Source of the DNA: Chromatiaceae bacterium
GTDB taxonomy: Bacteria > Pseudomonadota > Gammaproteobacteria > Chromatiales > Chromatiaceae
Assembly: GCA_019356535.1 (NCBI GenBank)
Contig: CP037918.1
Coordinates: 2,382,501-2,446,500 of the forward strand
DNA length: 64,000 nucleotides
Direction: 5' to 3'
Shown: positions 1 through 8,533 of the stretch, one piece after another
Position numbering within the stretch: position 1 is the stretch's first letter
How the letters are laid out: each line of letters opens with the position of its first letter
Program-made: the position numbers and the translations under genes
The notes under the pieces: model-generated
Told to the model about the DNA's origin: nothing
Databases searched by the model: none
Seen by the model: the letters and a program-made list of their open reading frames with translations, nothing else

Positions 1-1
1 G

Positions 2-1582
2 CCGGCCACGGGTGGGCAACTAAAGAGCCCCGCCGTCATTACCTCCCCTGCGACAAAGACACGGGAGATCGTGCATCGCATCCGACGTGGCGAGACCCTG
101 GCCGGCATCTTCAAGCGACTCGGAATCCCCGCAGCCACACTGCAACGCGTCCTCGACCAAGACCGGCACAAGGCCCGGGCACTGGCCAGGATCCGTCCTG
201 GCCAGCGACTCCGACTGCTGGTGACCCACCGCGCCGGGCGGCTGTTGCGCCTCACCCTGGATGGCGGCGATGAACCGCTGGTGGTGACACTGGATTCCAG
301 TATCGAGACGACCGCGGAAGCAGCTCCGGCGCCGACTGTTCCGGTCACGCCACCTCGCCCCTCCCCCCTGGCTCCCGCTGCCGTGGCGCAGAAAAACGAG
401 GACACGGCCGAGATCTCCGACGACAAGATCGTGGAAGCCGCCGAGACAGCAGCCCCGACCACCCTCGAGCACGGCAGCCCGCACGAAATCGTACACAGAG
501 TGCGCCGTGGCGAGACCCTGGCGGCCATCTTCAAGAGATACGGTCTGGGCCCCTCAGTGGTCCACCAGGTATTGCACTCGGGCAAGCCGGCCAAGGCGCT
601 GTCGCGCATCCGCCCGGGACAGGAACTGCGTTTCGAGCTGGGCCCCGACGGCCGATTGCAGCGCCTGACCTTCACGCGCAGCCCGATAGAGCGCCTCCTG
701 GTGGCACAGACTGACACGGGGTATCGGGCCCGACTCGACAAGAAAAAGGTGGAGCACCGGATCGCCACGGTCGCGGGCACCATCCATTCCTCGCTGTTCG
801 TGGACGGCCAGAAGGCCGGTTTGACCGACCGCCAGATCATGGAACTGGCCGAGATCTTCGGATGGGACATCGACTTCGCCCTCGAGATCCGCGCCGGCGA
901 TCAGTTCCGCGTGGTCTTCGATGAACAACTGGTGGACGGCGAGAAATACGCCAACGGCCCCATCCTGGCCGCCGAATTCGTCAACCGCGGCAAGACCTAT
1001 ACCGCCTTCCGCTTCGAACACGATGGCGAGGTGGGGTATTACGATGCCGAGGGCCACAGCAAGCGGCGCGCCTTCATCCGCACCCCCATCCGCTTCGCCC
1101 GCATCAGCTCGCGTTTCACCCGCAAGCGCTGGCACCCGGTGCTCAAGAAGTGGCGTTCGCACAAGGGCGTTGACTACGCGGCCCCCAAGGGGACACCGGT
1201 CAAGGCCACAGGTGATGGCAAGGTGGTGTTTCGCGGCTGGAAAGGCGGCTATGGCCGGGTGGTGGTGATCCAGCACGGACGCAAGTACCAGACCGTCTAT
1301 GCCCACATGTCGCGTTTCCGCCGCAGCGTACGCACCGGCAGTACTGTCCGCCAAGGCCAGGTCATCGGCTATGTCGGACAAAGCGGCCTGGCCACCGGCC
1401 CGCACCTGCACTACGAGTTCCGGGTAAACGGCCAGCACCGCAACCCGCTCACCGTGAAGCTGCCCCGTTCGCTGTCGCTGCCGCGGCACCAGTTGGCGAC
1501 CTTCAAGCGGCAGACCGCCCCCCTGGCGCAACAACTGGCCTCACTGCGCGCCAAGAGCATGGTGGCCAAGAACAGCCTCTGA
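2..1582 (+). CDS. LysM/OapA-like M23 metallopeptidase, 5' partial
   Basis: Probable periplasmic murein endopeptidase of the MepM type, which cuts peptidoglycan cross-links during wall growth. The reading frame is open to the left edge of the window, so the true start lies outside; the GTG at 71 is only an internal codon. Two near-identical LysM/OapA-like segments are visible, beginning REIVHRIRRGETLA at about nt 65 and HEIVHRVRRGETLA at about nt 485. They are separated by an Ala/Pro-rich linker. The C-terminal third carries the M23 (LytM) fold with the zinc-ligand motifs HKGVD (nt about 1160) and HLHYEF (nt about 1403), both intact. It ends one base before anmK, which pairs a wall hydrolase with a muropeptide-recycling kinase. 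The missing N-terminus should hold a signal or membrane anchor. I am confident of the family but not of the exact substrate. Confidence 0.9.
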   Translation, partial: PATGGQLKSPAVITSPATKTREIVHRIRRGETLAGIFKRLGIPAATLQRVLDQDRHKARALARIRPGQRLRLLVTHRAGRLLRLTLDGGDEPLVVTLDSSIETTAEAAPAPTVPVTPPRPSPLAPAAVAQKNEDTAEISDDKIVEAAETAAPTTLEHGSPHEIVHRVRRGETLAAIFKRYGLGPSVVHQVLHSGKPAKALSRIRPGQELRFELGPDGRLQRLTFTRSPIERLLVAQTDTGYRARLDKKKVEHRIATVAGTIHSSLFVDGQKAGLTDRQIMELAEIFGWDIDFALEIRAGDQFRVVFDEQLVDGEKYANGPILAAEFVNRGKTYTAFRFEHDGEVGYYDAEGHSKRRAFIRTPIRFARISSRFTRKRWHPVLKKWRSHKGVDYAAPKGTPVKATGDGKVVFRGWKGGYGRVVVIQHGRKYQTVYAHMSRFRRSVRTGSTVRQGQVIGYVGQSGLATGPHLHYEFRVNGQHRNPLTVKLPRSLSLPRHQLATFKRQTAPLAQQLASLRAKSMVAKNSL

Positions 1583-1583
1583 G

Positions 1584-2675
1584 ATGCCAACCACCGCAAT
1601 CCATGTCGGCCTGATGTCGGGAACCAGCATGGATGGCATCGATGCGGTGGCTGCAACCTTTGCGGATGGTAGCGTCGAACTCCTGCGCAACCACCACCAC
1701 CCCTGGCCCTCAAGGCTGCGTGAACGCCTGCGGGAGGTCGCCGCCCAAGTGCCCTTGAGTGCCGGCGAACTCGCCGAACTGGACAGTGCCGCTGGCGAAG
1801 TGCTGGCCGAGGCCGCCCTGGTCGTACTCGACGGGCTGGAAGGCGAGATCCAGGCCATCGGCAGCCATGGGCAGACCCTAGCCCACCGCCCCAGCGGCAG
1901 ACCGCCCTCAACCTTGCAGATCGGCAATCCCGCCATCATTGCCGAGCGCACCGGCATCACCACGGTGGCCGACTTCCGACGCCGCGATCTGGCCGCCGGC
2001 GGCCAGGGCGCCCCTCTGGTTCCTGCCTTCCACGAGGCCCTGTTCCGCAAGGCGGATCGTCATCGCGTCGTCCTCAACATCGGCGGCATCGCGAACGTCA
2101 CCTGCCTGCCGAGCAACCCGAACGAGAGCGTTACCGGTTTCGACACCGGCCCCGGCAACTGCCTGATGGATGCCTGGATCCGGCAACAGACGGGACAGGC
2201 AATGGACGAAAACGGACACTTCGCTGCCAAGGGAAAAGTCAGCCCGGCCCTGCTCGAGCGCCTGCTGGCCGACGACTACTTCCGCCAACCTCCCCCCAAG
2301 AGCACGGGGACCGATCATTTCTCGCTCGACTGGCTCAATGCCCGGCTGCCTGCGGAGCCCATCGCCGCCGCAGACGTCCAGGCCACCCTGCTGGAACTGA
2401 CCGCCCGCAGTATCGCCGCCACCATCGACAACCGTACCGAGCAGGTCCTGGTCTGCGGTGGGGGCGTTCACAACCCTGTGCTGATGCGACGCCTGGACGA
2501 GCTGCTGCCCTGTCCCGTGGTCTCCACCGCCGTGGAGGGACTGGCCCCCGACTGGGTGGAGGCAGCGGCCTTTGCCTGGCTGGCCCGCCAGGCCCTGGCC
2601 GGACAAGCCGGCAACCTGCCAGCAGTCACCGGCGCGGCCGGTCCGCGCATCCTCGGCGCCATCTACCCGGCCTGA
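1584..2675 (+). CDS. anmK: Anhydro-N-acetylmuramic acid kinase
   Basis: Phosphorylates and opens 1,6-anhydro-MurNAc released from peptidoglycan turnover to give MurNAc-6-phosphate, in the cytoplasm. The 363-residue protein is of normal length. It shows the N-terminal GLMSGTSMDGID nucleotide-binding signature, GSHGQTLAHRP near residue 93, DFRRRDLAAGGQGAPLVP, LNIGGIANVT and GFDTGPGNCLMDAW, all hallmarks of AnmK. The ATG starts one base after the stop of the M23 peptidase, so the two form an operon linking wall cleavage with recycling of its products. No separate promoter is visible. The identification is secure. Confidence 0.96.
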   Translation: MPTTAIHVGLMSGTSMDGIDAVAATFADGSVELLRNHHHPWPSRLRERLREVAAQVPLSAGELAELDSAAGEVLAEAALVVLDGLEGEIQAIGSHGQTLAHRPSGRPPSTLQIGNPAIIAERTGITTVADFRRRDLAAGGQGAPLVPAFHEALFRKADRHRVVLNIGGIANVTCLPSNPNESVTGFDTGPGNCLMDAWIRQQTGQAMDENGHFAAKGKVSPALLERLLADDYFRQPPPKSTGTDHFSLDWLNARLPAEPIAAADVQATLLELTARSIAATIDNRTEQVLVCGGGVHNPVLMRRLDELLPCPVVSTAVEGLAPDWVEAAAFAWLARQALAGQAGNLPAVTGAAGPRILGAIYPA

Positions 2676-2686
2676 AAAACGAAAAA

Positions 2687-2713
2687 GCCTCCACCGGCTG
2701 CACCGGTGGAGGC
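2687..2713 (-). terminator. Rho-independent terminator of erpA
   Basis: A perfect 11-bp stem (2687-2697 with 2703-2713) closes a 5-nt loop. Read on the minus strand it is followed by T-rich sequence (5 T, C, G, then 5 T), as expected for an intrinsic terminator of erpA. On the plus strand no T-run follows, so it probably acts only weakly on the converging anmK transcript. Confidence 0.85.
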
Positions 2714-2737
2714 TCCTGGCCTGTCGGCGAGACCCCG

Positions 2738-3091
2738 TCAGACCGAGAAGGAGGAACCGCAGCCGCAGGTGGTAGTAGCGTTGGGATTGCGGATCACGAA
2801 CTGCGCGCCCTGCAAGCCCTCGGTGTAGTCCACCTCGGCTCCCATCAGGTACTGGACGCTCATCGGGTCGATGAGCAGCTTGACGCCATCGGTCTCGACC
2901 ACTTCGTCGCCTTCATTGATGTTCTCGTCGAAGGTGAAACCGTACTGAAAGCCCGAACAACCGCCGCCTTGCACATAGATGCGCAACATCAGGTCGGGGT
3001 TGCCTTCCTCGGCGATCAGGTCGGCCACCTTCTTTGCCGCCGCCGAGGTAAAGACCAGCGGGGCCTCGGATTGCTGTGCTGCTTCACTCAT
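2738..3091 (-). CDS. erpA: Iron-sulfur cluster insertion protein ErpA
   Basis: A-type carrier that delivers Fe-S clusters to apo-enzymes, notably those of isoprenoid synthesis and respiration. The 117-residue protein carries the three conserved cysteines in the motifs [10 protein letters not shown] and [11 protein letters not shown] at the C-terminus. The intact CGCGSSF tail and length match ErpA rather than NfuA or IscU. It is a single-gene unit bounded by a strong terminator downstream and a promoter with an IscR-like element upstream (3149-3181). A second, divergent A-type paralogue lies at 8534-8893. Confidence 0.95.
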   Translation of the reverse strand: MSEAAQQSEAPLVFTSAAAKKVADLIAEEGNPDLMLRIYVQGGGCSGFQYGFTFDENINEGDEVVETDGVKLLIDPMSVQYLMGAEVDYTEGLQGAQFVIRNPNATTTCGCGSSFSV

Positions 3092-3148
3092 TTCGGTATT
3101 CCTGTCACTGACGTCCGCCGCCTGCCGACGAACTTCGGGTTAGCCGGA

Positions 3149-3181
3149 AGTATGCGTATTCCGAGCAATTTGGTCAAGTAT
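3149..3181 (-). promoter_or_regulatory. erpA promoter with IscR type-I-like element
   Basis: On the minus strand TTGACC (3172-3177) and CATACT (3149-3154) are separated by exactly 17 bp. The -35 hexamer lies inside a sequence resembling the type-I IscR site: it starts ATACTTGACC and ends GCTCGGAATAC with a central A/T run, and the right half fits less well. The element overlaps the bactofilin stop codon. IscR control of erpA is known in E. coli; here it is inferred from the match alone. Confidence 0.5.
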
Positions 3182-3600
3182 TAGGCTTCAGCCGTGGCCG
3201 CTGCCTCGTCCTGCTCCCCGTCATAGCCCAGCCGGCGTGGCGCCTCTTGCGAGACACGCACCAGCTGACCGTTGACCTCGGCCCCCATGGCCATCTCCAG
3301 CAAGTGGTAATGAACGGTGCCGGTCACCTGCGCCTGCGAGGCCAGTTCGACGCGCTCACTGGCATGCACGTCGCCGACCACCGTGCCATTGAGGATCAGC
3401 ACATCGACCCTCACGTCACCTTCGATAGCTCCCTGCTCACTGACTGTGATCGCGGACCCACCGCCTTCGACACCACTGACGTTGCCGATGATCCGCCCGT
3501 CGAGGTGCAGACCGCCTTCGAACTCCAGGTCACCGCGAATCACCGTCCCCCGACCGATGACAGTAGACACCTTGGGCGCCTTGAAACGTTTCTTTGCCAT
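3181..3600 (-). CDS. Bactofilin-family polymer-forming protein
   Basis: Small cytoskeletal protein expected to form beta-helical filaments at the inner membrane that organise wall synthesis or cell shape. The 139 residues show the bactofilin core: STVIGRGTVIRGDLEFEGG, LDGRIIGNV, EGAIEGDVRVDVLILNGTVVGDV-type hexad periodicity, and ERVELASQAQVTGTVHY. Short charged tails lie at both ends and there is no signal peptide. It lies 33 nt downstream of the DUF6776 gene on the same strand, and that neighbour is a membrane coiled-coil protein that could be a partner. This order is frequent in gammaproteobacteria, so the pairing is plausible but unproven here. Confidence 0.88.
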   Translation of the reverse strand: MAKKRFKAPKVSTVIGRGTVIRGDLEFEGGLHLDGRIIGNVSGVEGGGSAITVSEQGAIEGDVRVDVLILNGTVVGDVHASERVELASQAQVTGTVHYHLLEMAMGAEVNGQLVRVSQEAPRRLGYDGEQDEAAATAEA

Positions 3601-3633
3601 TCCGCTGCCTCCGCGAGCGTCCGCGACGCCCGT

Positions 3634-4338
3634 CTATACCTGCCACTTGATGCGCTTCTCAAACGGCTTGAACTTCTTGCCGTCCGGATAGCCCTGGATC
3701 ACCAGCTCCCGCGGGATGAAACCCTCTGGCAGCTTCAGCTTTCCATCGAAACGCTGAAAATGCTTGAATCCCATCTTCAGCCCCTGGGCAATGCCAAGCC
3801 GCTTCTCGTCGAGCACCACCGCCTTGCCGTCGAGCAGCCCCGAAAGCCTGAGCTTCAACCGGCCGCTGACCCGTTCGCCCCCCTTGTCCCGCTTCGAGAC
3901 CAGGAAGCTGAAGGCATATTCCCTGCTCTCGCCCTGCCGCACCAACTTGACCGCCGAGATCTCCAGCGCGGTGACCTTGCCCGAGATCAGGCTGTTGAGA
4001 ACAGTCACCTGCTTGCGCAGTTTCGCCTGCTCTTCCTGCGCCACGCGCAGGGCCTCGCGCACCTCCTTGACGGCCGCACGGTCGATCTGGCTGGCGCGTT
4101 GGTAACGGGCCACCAGCTCACGCTGCTGGTCGCACTCCTCTCGCAGTTCGCCGATCCGCGCCTGCAACGCCTCGATCTTGGCCTCGGACGCATTGACAGG
4201 GTAACCGGCGTGCTGCTGTCCTTGGCGATAGGCCAGCCAGGCCACGCCCGCGAGCGCCACCACCCCGAGCAGCCAAGGCCAGAGCGGGCGCCGCTTGGCC
4301 TGCACGATCCGCGGTGTCTTGAACTGCCCCTTTGACAT
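3634..4338 (-). CDS. DUF6776-type single-pass membrane coiled-coil protein
   Basis: Function unknown. The 234-residue protein has a basic N-terminus, one transmembrane helix at about residues 19-38 (PLWPWLLGVVALAGVAWLAY), a coiled coil from about 50 to 115 rich in E, R, Q and L heptads, and a C-terminal beta-rich domain ending RIKWQV. This architecture matches the conserved proteobacterial family found beside bactofilins. It lies between argC (26 nt upstream) and the bactofilin. An inner-membrane tether for the bactofilin polymer is a reasonable guess, not a demonstrated role. Confidence 0.75.
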   Translation of the reverse strand: MSKGQFKTPRIVQAKRRPLWPWLLGVVALAGVAWLAYRQGQQHAGYPVNASEAKIEALQARIGELREECDQQRELVARYQRASQIDRAAVKEVREALRVAQEEQAKLRKQVTVLNSLISGKVTALEISAVKLVRQGESREYAFSFLVSKRDKGGERVSGRLKLRLSGLLDGKAVVLDEKRLGIAQGLKMGFKHFQRFDGKLKLPEGFIPRELVIQGYPDGKKFKPFEKRIKWQV

Positions 4339-4364
4339 CCAGTATGCCCGCTTCTCACCCCTTT

Positions 4365-5396
4365 TCAGGGCGACAATGCCACTTGGCGCAGACCGGTATG
4401 CTCCTCCAGCCCAAACATCAGGTTCATGTTGTGCACCGCCTGCCCGGCGGCACCCTTGGTGAGGTTGTCGATCACCGACAGTACCACGACCACGTCACCG
4501 CCCTGAGGCCGGTGCACTGCGATGCGGCAGTGGTTCACGCCACGCACACTGCGCGTCTCGGGGTGTGAACCGGGTGGCATCACGTCCACGAAGGGCTCCC
4601 CGGCATAGCGGCGCTCGAACAGCGCCTGCAGATCGCCAGGCTCGCCAGACAGGCGGGCATAGAGAGTGGCATGGATGCCGCGGATCATGGGGACCAGATG
4701 CGGCACGAAGGTCAAACCCACTTCCTCGCCGGCGGCCCAGCCAAGGGTCTGGCGAATCTCGGGCAGGTGACGGTGGCCAGGCACCGCGTAGGCCTTGAAG
4801 CTCTCGCCCACCTCGCCCATCAGCATGGCGGCATTGGCCCCCCGGCCCGCACCGCTGACCCCGGACTTGCAGTCGGCCAACAAGCTGGTCTTGTCCACTA
4901 CCCCGGCCTCGACCAGCGGCAACAGGCCGAGTGCCGCCGCCGTGGGATAACAGCCCGGGTTGGCCACCAGGCGCGCCTCGCGGATCCGCTCGCGGTGGAT
5001 CTCGGGCAGACCATAGACCGCCTCGGCGAGCAGTTCGGGACAAGCATGCGGCATGCCGTACCACCGTTCCCAGACCGCCGGGTCCTGCAAACGAAAATCA
5101 GCGGCCAGGTCGATCACCTTCACCCCGGCATCGAGCAAGGCCGGGGCCATCTGCATGGCCGTACCATTGGGAGTAGCGAAGAACACCAGATCGCATTCCG
5201 CCAGCATGGCCGGGTCGGGCTCGCTGAACGCCAGATCCACGTGGCCACGCAGGCTCTCGTAGACCTCGCTCACCGGTCGGCCGGCCTCGGCGCGCGAAGT
5301 GATCGCTCGCAGTTCCACCTCGGGATGCATGGCAAGCAGGCGCAGCAACTCCACGCCCGTGTACCCCGTACCGCCGACAATGCCCACCTTGATCAT
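4365..5396 (-). CDS. argC: N-acetyl-gamma-glutamyl-phosphate reductase
   Basis: Third step of arginine synthesis: NADPH-dependent reduction of N-acetylglutamyl phosphate to the semialdehyde. The N-terminal Rossmann motif [17 protein letters not shown], the active-site ANPGCYPTA (catalytic Cys near residue 150) and GVSGAGRGA are intact. The length of 343 residues fits the family. I chose the ATG at 5396 because the conserved protein begins MIKVGIVGG; a GTG at 5405 would add three residues. The gene stands alone from other arg genes. It is divergent from the ClC gene, with a short intergenic region that must hold both promoters. Confidence 0.95.
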   Translation of the reverse strand: MIKVGIVGGTGYTGVELLRLLAMHPEVELRAITSRAEAGRPVSEVYESLRGHVDLAFSEPDPAMLAECDLVFFATPNGTAMQMAPALLDAGVKVIDLAADFRLQDPAVWERWYGMPHACPELLAEAVYGLPEIHRERIREARLVANPGCYPTAAALGLLPLVEAGVVDKTSLLADCKSGVSGAGRGANAAMLMGEVGESFKAYAVPGHRHLPEIRQTLGWAAGEEVGLTFVPHLVPMIRGIHATLYARLSGEPGDLQALFERRYAGEPFVDVMPPGSHPETRSVRGVNHCRIAVHRPQGGDVVVVLSVIDNLTKGAAGQAVHNMNLMFGLEEHTGLRQVALSP

Positions 5397-5481
5397 CTGT
5401 CTCACACCGGATGTGTTTGCTAGAGAAGCCGCATTCTAACCCCAAATAGCAGTGGCGCGAGGCCAGTCACGATCGGTTAAG

Positions 5482-6846
5482 ATGCCGCCTTCTCCACCAT
5501 CCCGACGGACCATGCGACGTCATCTGCGCCGATCCACACGCAAGCTGCTCTCGCCCCGGGCATGGAAGGTACGCCTGGTGTTCTGGGCGGGCGCGGTGCT
5601 CATCGGCCTGGTCTGCGCCCTGCTGGCGCGCCTGGCCGAACACGCCAACGCCGCCTTCCTGAGCCTTGCCCACACCTGGCCACTGGCGCCGCTGGTAGTC
5701 ACTCCGCTGGGCATGACCCTGATCGCCTGGCTGACGATCCGCTGGTTTCCGGGCTCCCAGGGCAGCGGCATCCCCCAGGCCATCGCCGCCCTGCACATCC
5801 CCGGCAAGTCGGCCGTCCTCTCGCTGCGCATCGCCATCGGCAAGCTGGTGCTGGTGCTCGCCGGGCTGCTGGCCGGTGGCTCCATCGGCCGTGAGGGCCC
5901 CTCGGTCCACATCGGCGCCTCGATCATGTTCAGTCTCGGCCGCTGGGTACGCTTTCCGCCACACTACATGGAGCGCGGGCTGATCCTGGCCGGTGGCGCA
6001 GCCGGCGTGGCTGCTGCCTTCAACACCCCACTGGCGGGCATCCTGTTCGCCATCGAAGAGATGAGCCGCAGCTTCGAACAACGCACCAGCGGCCTGGTGA
6101 CCGTGGCGGTGGTGCTCGCTGGGGTGACCGCACTGGTGGTACTCGGGCCCTACCACTATTTCGGCAACATCCATACCGAGGCGGCCCCGCCGCTGGCGAT
6201 CTGGAGCGCGGTACTGGTGTGCGGTATCGGCGGTGGTCTGCTCGGCGGCCTGTTCGGCGCCCTGCTGGTGACCGGCAGCCTGCGCCTGGCCCCCCTGGCC
6301 CGTCGTTATCCACTGCGCCTGGCCTTCGGTTTCGGCCTGCTGCTGGCCATCATTGCCTGGCTATCCGGTTACAGCGCCAGCGGCACCGGCTATGCCGAGG
6401 CCAAGGCCATCCTCGCGGGCACCGCCCCGCACGACCCCTGGTACAGCCTGAGTAAGTTCCTCGCCACCCTGGCCTCCTATCTCACCGGCATCCCCGGTGG
6501 CATCTTCGCCCCCTCGCTGGCCACCGGCGCGGGCGTAGGCGCCGACCTGGGGCACTGGCTGCCGGTCGCCCCACTGTCGATCATGGTACTGCTGGGGATG
6601 GTGGGCTATTTCTGCGGCGTGGTGCAGTCGCCCCTGACCGCTTTCGTGATCGTGATGGAGATGACCGCCGAGCGCGACTTGCTGCTGCCGCTGCTGGCCA
6701 CCTCCTTCCTCGCCTACGGGGCCTCGCACCTGATCAACCCGCGCCCGCTGTATCACACGCTGGCCCAGGCCTTTATCGAAAAGGATCGCACCCAACGAAC
6801 TTCCCGTCGCGATCTGCAGTCAAAAACAGCCAACGAGCCGCGATAA
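5482..6846 (+). CDS. ClC-family chloride channel/antiporter
   Basis: Inner-membrane ClC protein of about 450 residues with the expected many hydrophobic helices. The selectivity motifs GSGIP, GREGP (with the gating glutamate) and GIPGGIFAP are all present. The inner double glutamate of IEEM (the proton pathway in E. coli ClcA) and a tyrosine in PRPLYH near the end are kept too. This favours a Cl-/H+ antiporter over a passive channel. No C-terminal CBS domains follow. The start is uncertain: GTG 5452, ATG 5482 and ATG 5512 are in frame and none has a clear ribosome site. Next comes a DUF4126 gene after 13 nt, so they are probably co-transcribed. Confidence 0.88.
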   Translation: MPPSPPSRRTMRRHLRRSTRKLLSPRAWKVRLVFWAGAVLIGLVCALLARLAEHANAAFLSLAHTWPLAPLVVTPLGMTLIAWLTIRWFPGSQGSGIPQAIAALHIPGKSAVLSLRIAIGKLVLVLAGLLAGGSIGREGPSVHIGASIMFSLGRWVRFPPHYMERGLILAGGAAGVAAAFNTPLAGILFAIEEMSRSFEQRTSGLVTVAVVLAGVTALVVLGPYHYFGNIHTEAAPPLAIWSAVLVCGIGGGLLGGLFGALLVTGSLRLAPLARRYPLRLAFGFGLLLAIIAWLSGYSASGTGYAEAKAILAGTAPHDPWYSLSKFLATLASYLTGIPGGIFAPSLATGAGVGADLGHWLPVAPLSIMVLLGMVGYFCGVVQSPLTAFVIVMEMTAERDLLLPLLATSFLAYGASHLINPRPLYHTLAQAFIEKDRTQRTSRRDLQSKTANEPR

Positions 6847-6859
6847 AGGGACCTTTGCC

Positions 6860-7546
6860 ATGGATGCCGTGCACACCATCGCCCTGATGATGGGCGCCGC
6901 CTGGGCCTCGGGCATCAATCTGTATGCGACGGTGCTGGTGCTCGGCTGGATGGGCAGCACCGGGCAGTTGGTGCTGCCGCCCGGGCTGGAGGTGCTCACC
7001 GACCCCTCGGTGATGTTCGCTGCCGGCCTGATGTACTGTGTCGAATTCTTCGCCGACAAGGTGCCGGGTGTGGACACCGGCTGGGACGCCCTTCACACCT
7101 TCATCCGCATTCCCGCCGGCGCCATCATGGCCGCCGGTGCGGCCGAGGGCCTGGACATCGGCCCGGCGGCCGAACTGACCGCGCTGCTGCTGGGCGGGAC
7201 GCTGTCGGCTACCAGCCACGCTACCAAGGCCGGCACCCGGGTGCTGATCAACACCTCACCGGAGCCGATCACCAACTGGGCCGCCTCGATCACCGAAGAC
7301 CTGGTGGTCATCGGCGGGCTATGGGCCTCGCTCAACCACCCCTGGTGGTTCCTCGCCGGTCTGCTGCTGTTCCTGCTGGCGGCGGCCTGGCTGCTGCCCA
7401 GGATCTGGCGCGCGCTCAAGCGCATCAGCCGCACGGCGGGCCGCTGGTTCGGGCGCAGGGATAACCCGGCCCCGGTCGAGGGCTTCGAGGAACGGCGCCG
7501 CAACGTGCTGCGCGCACTCTACGAGGACAAGCGTGGCAAACCATGA
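6860..7546 (+). CDS. DUF4126 membrane protein
   Basis: Conserved membrane protein of unknown function, 228 residues. It has an N-terminal helix with a small-residue motif (GAAWASGINLYATV), a loop with YCVEFFADKVPGVD, and the typical SATSHATKAGTRVLIN segment near residue 115. Two further hydrophobic stretches precede a basic cytoplasmic tail ending KRGKP. It overlaps the next gene by 4 nt (ATGA), so the two are translationally coupled. The ClC gene upstream and the thioredoxin-like gene downstream suggest an envelope function but do not specify one. Confidence 0.8.
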   Translation: MDAVHTIALMMGAAWASGINLYATVLVLGWMGSTGQLVLPPGLEVLTDPSVMFAAGLMYCVEFFADKVPGVDTGWDALHTFIRIPAGAIMAAGAAEGLDIGPAAELTALLLGGTLSATSHATKAGTRVLINTSPEPITNWAASITEDLVVIGGLWASLNHPWWFLAGLLLFLLAAAWLLPRIWRALKRISRTAGRWFGRRDNPAPVEGFEERRRNVLRALYEDKRGKP

Positions 7547-8043
7547 ACAGACGCAGCGTTCCGTTCCGGTCGACCTTCATACTGACGGCGCTGGCCACGC
7601 TGGCCTTCGCCATCTGGTGGGCGACCCGCCCCGCGCTCCTGCCGTCGCTGACCCTCAGTCTCACCGATGGCCGGCAGATGCACCTGGCGGACTTCCGAGG
7701 CCGCCCCCTGGTACTTGATTTCTGGTCGGTGGACTGCCCGATCTGCCTGGCCGACATGCCCGCACTGGCCGAGCTGCTGCCCGCGATCGAGGCCCGCGAC
7801 GCCCGCCTGATCGGGGTGAACATCCCGCAGGACCCACCGCCGGCGATCATGGCGGCTGCCGCCACCCTGGCGCCACCCTGGCCGCTGGCACTGGACCCGC
7901 GCGGCGAACTGGCCGCCGCGGTCGGCGGCATCGTCGGCACACCGACCCTGATCATCCTGGACCGCGAGGGGCGAGTCCACCAGCGACTAATCGGCAAGCT
8001 GGACGCCGACGCCCTGCTGGCCGCACTCGACACACTGAACTGA
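7543..8043 (+). CDS. TlpA/ResA-like membrane-anchored thioredoxin
   Basis: Predicted periplasmic thiol-disulfide oxidoreductase of 166 residues. One N-terminal membrane anchor (about residues 10-28) is followed by a thioredoxin fold with the active site CPIC in LDFWSVDCPICLADMP (about residues 58-75) and the cis-proline segment GIVGTPTLIIL. Such proteins reduce apocytochromes or other exported cysteine proteins. The CPIC dipeptide is unusual next to the more common CPPC or CEPC and may shift the redox potential. It is coupled to DUF4126 by an ATGA overlap, and hemJ follows 10 nt later, which hints at haem or cytochrome maturation. Confidence 0.82.
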   Translation: MNRRSVPFRSTFILTALATLAFAIWWATRPALLPSLTLSLTDGRQMHLADFRGRPLVLDFWSVDCPICLADMPALAELLPAIEARDARLIGVNIPQDPPPAIMAAAATLAPPWPLALDPRGELAAAVGGIVGTPTLIILDREGRVHQRLIGKLDADALLAALDTLN

Positions 8044-8053
8044 GGAGACCGCC

Positions 8054-8476
8054 ATGTGGCTGAAGGCCTGGCATCTGATCGGCATGGTGACCTGGTTTGC
8101 GGGGCTGTTCTACCTGCCCCGCCTGTTCGTCTACCACGCCATGAGCGAAGACGAGATATCGCGCGAACGTTTCAAGGTGATGGAACGCAAGCTCTACTAC
8201 GGCATCACCACCCCCGGCGGCCTGTTCACCCTGTTCTTCGGCCTGTGGATGCTCTACGACTACGCCTGGGCGGCCTGGGGTGGCCAGCTCTGGCTGACGC
8301 TGAAGCTGATCCTGATCGGGCTGCTGATCGCCTACCACCTTTACTGCGGCAAGCTGGTGGCCGACTTCCGCGAAGACCGCAACCGCCGCTCGCACGTGTG
8401 GTTCCGCTGGTTCAACGAACTGCCGGTACTGATCCTGATCGGCGTGGTGCTGCTGGCGGTACTCAAGCCGGTCTGA
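8054..8476 (+). CDS. hemJ: Protoporphyrinogen IX oxidase HemJ
   Basis: Oxygen-independent-type membrane enzyme that converts protoporphyrinogen IX to protoporphyrin IX in haem synthesis. The 140 residues start MWLKAWHLIGMVTWFAGLFY, containing the conserved histidine, and continue LPRLFVYHA. Four hydrophobic helices and the ending RWFNELPVLILIGVV...LAVLKP are diagnostic of HemJ. A strong ribosome site (GAGGAG) precedes the ATG. No hemG or hemY is seen in the window, while hemL is at 11246, so two scattered haem genes are present. Confidence 0.93.
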   Translation: MWLKAWHLIGMVTWFAGLFYLPRLFVYHAMSEDEISRERFKVMERKLYYGITTPGGLFTLFFGLWMLYDYAWAAWGGQLWLTLKLILIGLLIAYHLYCGKLVADFREDRNRRSHVWFRWFNELPVLILIGVVLLAVLKPV

Positions 8477-8486
8477 AGACGAAAAC

Positions 8487-8506
8487 CCCCGGCGCGAGAG
8501 CCGGGG
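8487..8506. terminator. Bidirectional hairpin between hemJ and the A-type carrier
   Basis: A 7-bp GC stem (8487-8493 with 8500-8506) with a 6-nt loop sits between two converging genes. It is followed by TTT on the plus strand; on the minus strand a G and then TTTT follow. The T tracts are short, so termination in either direction may be partial. Confidence 0.6.
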
Positions 8507-8533
8507 TTTCGAGGACGGAAAAGCGCCCGCGGG

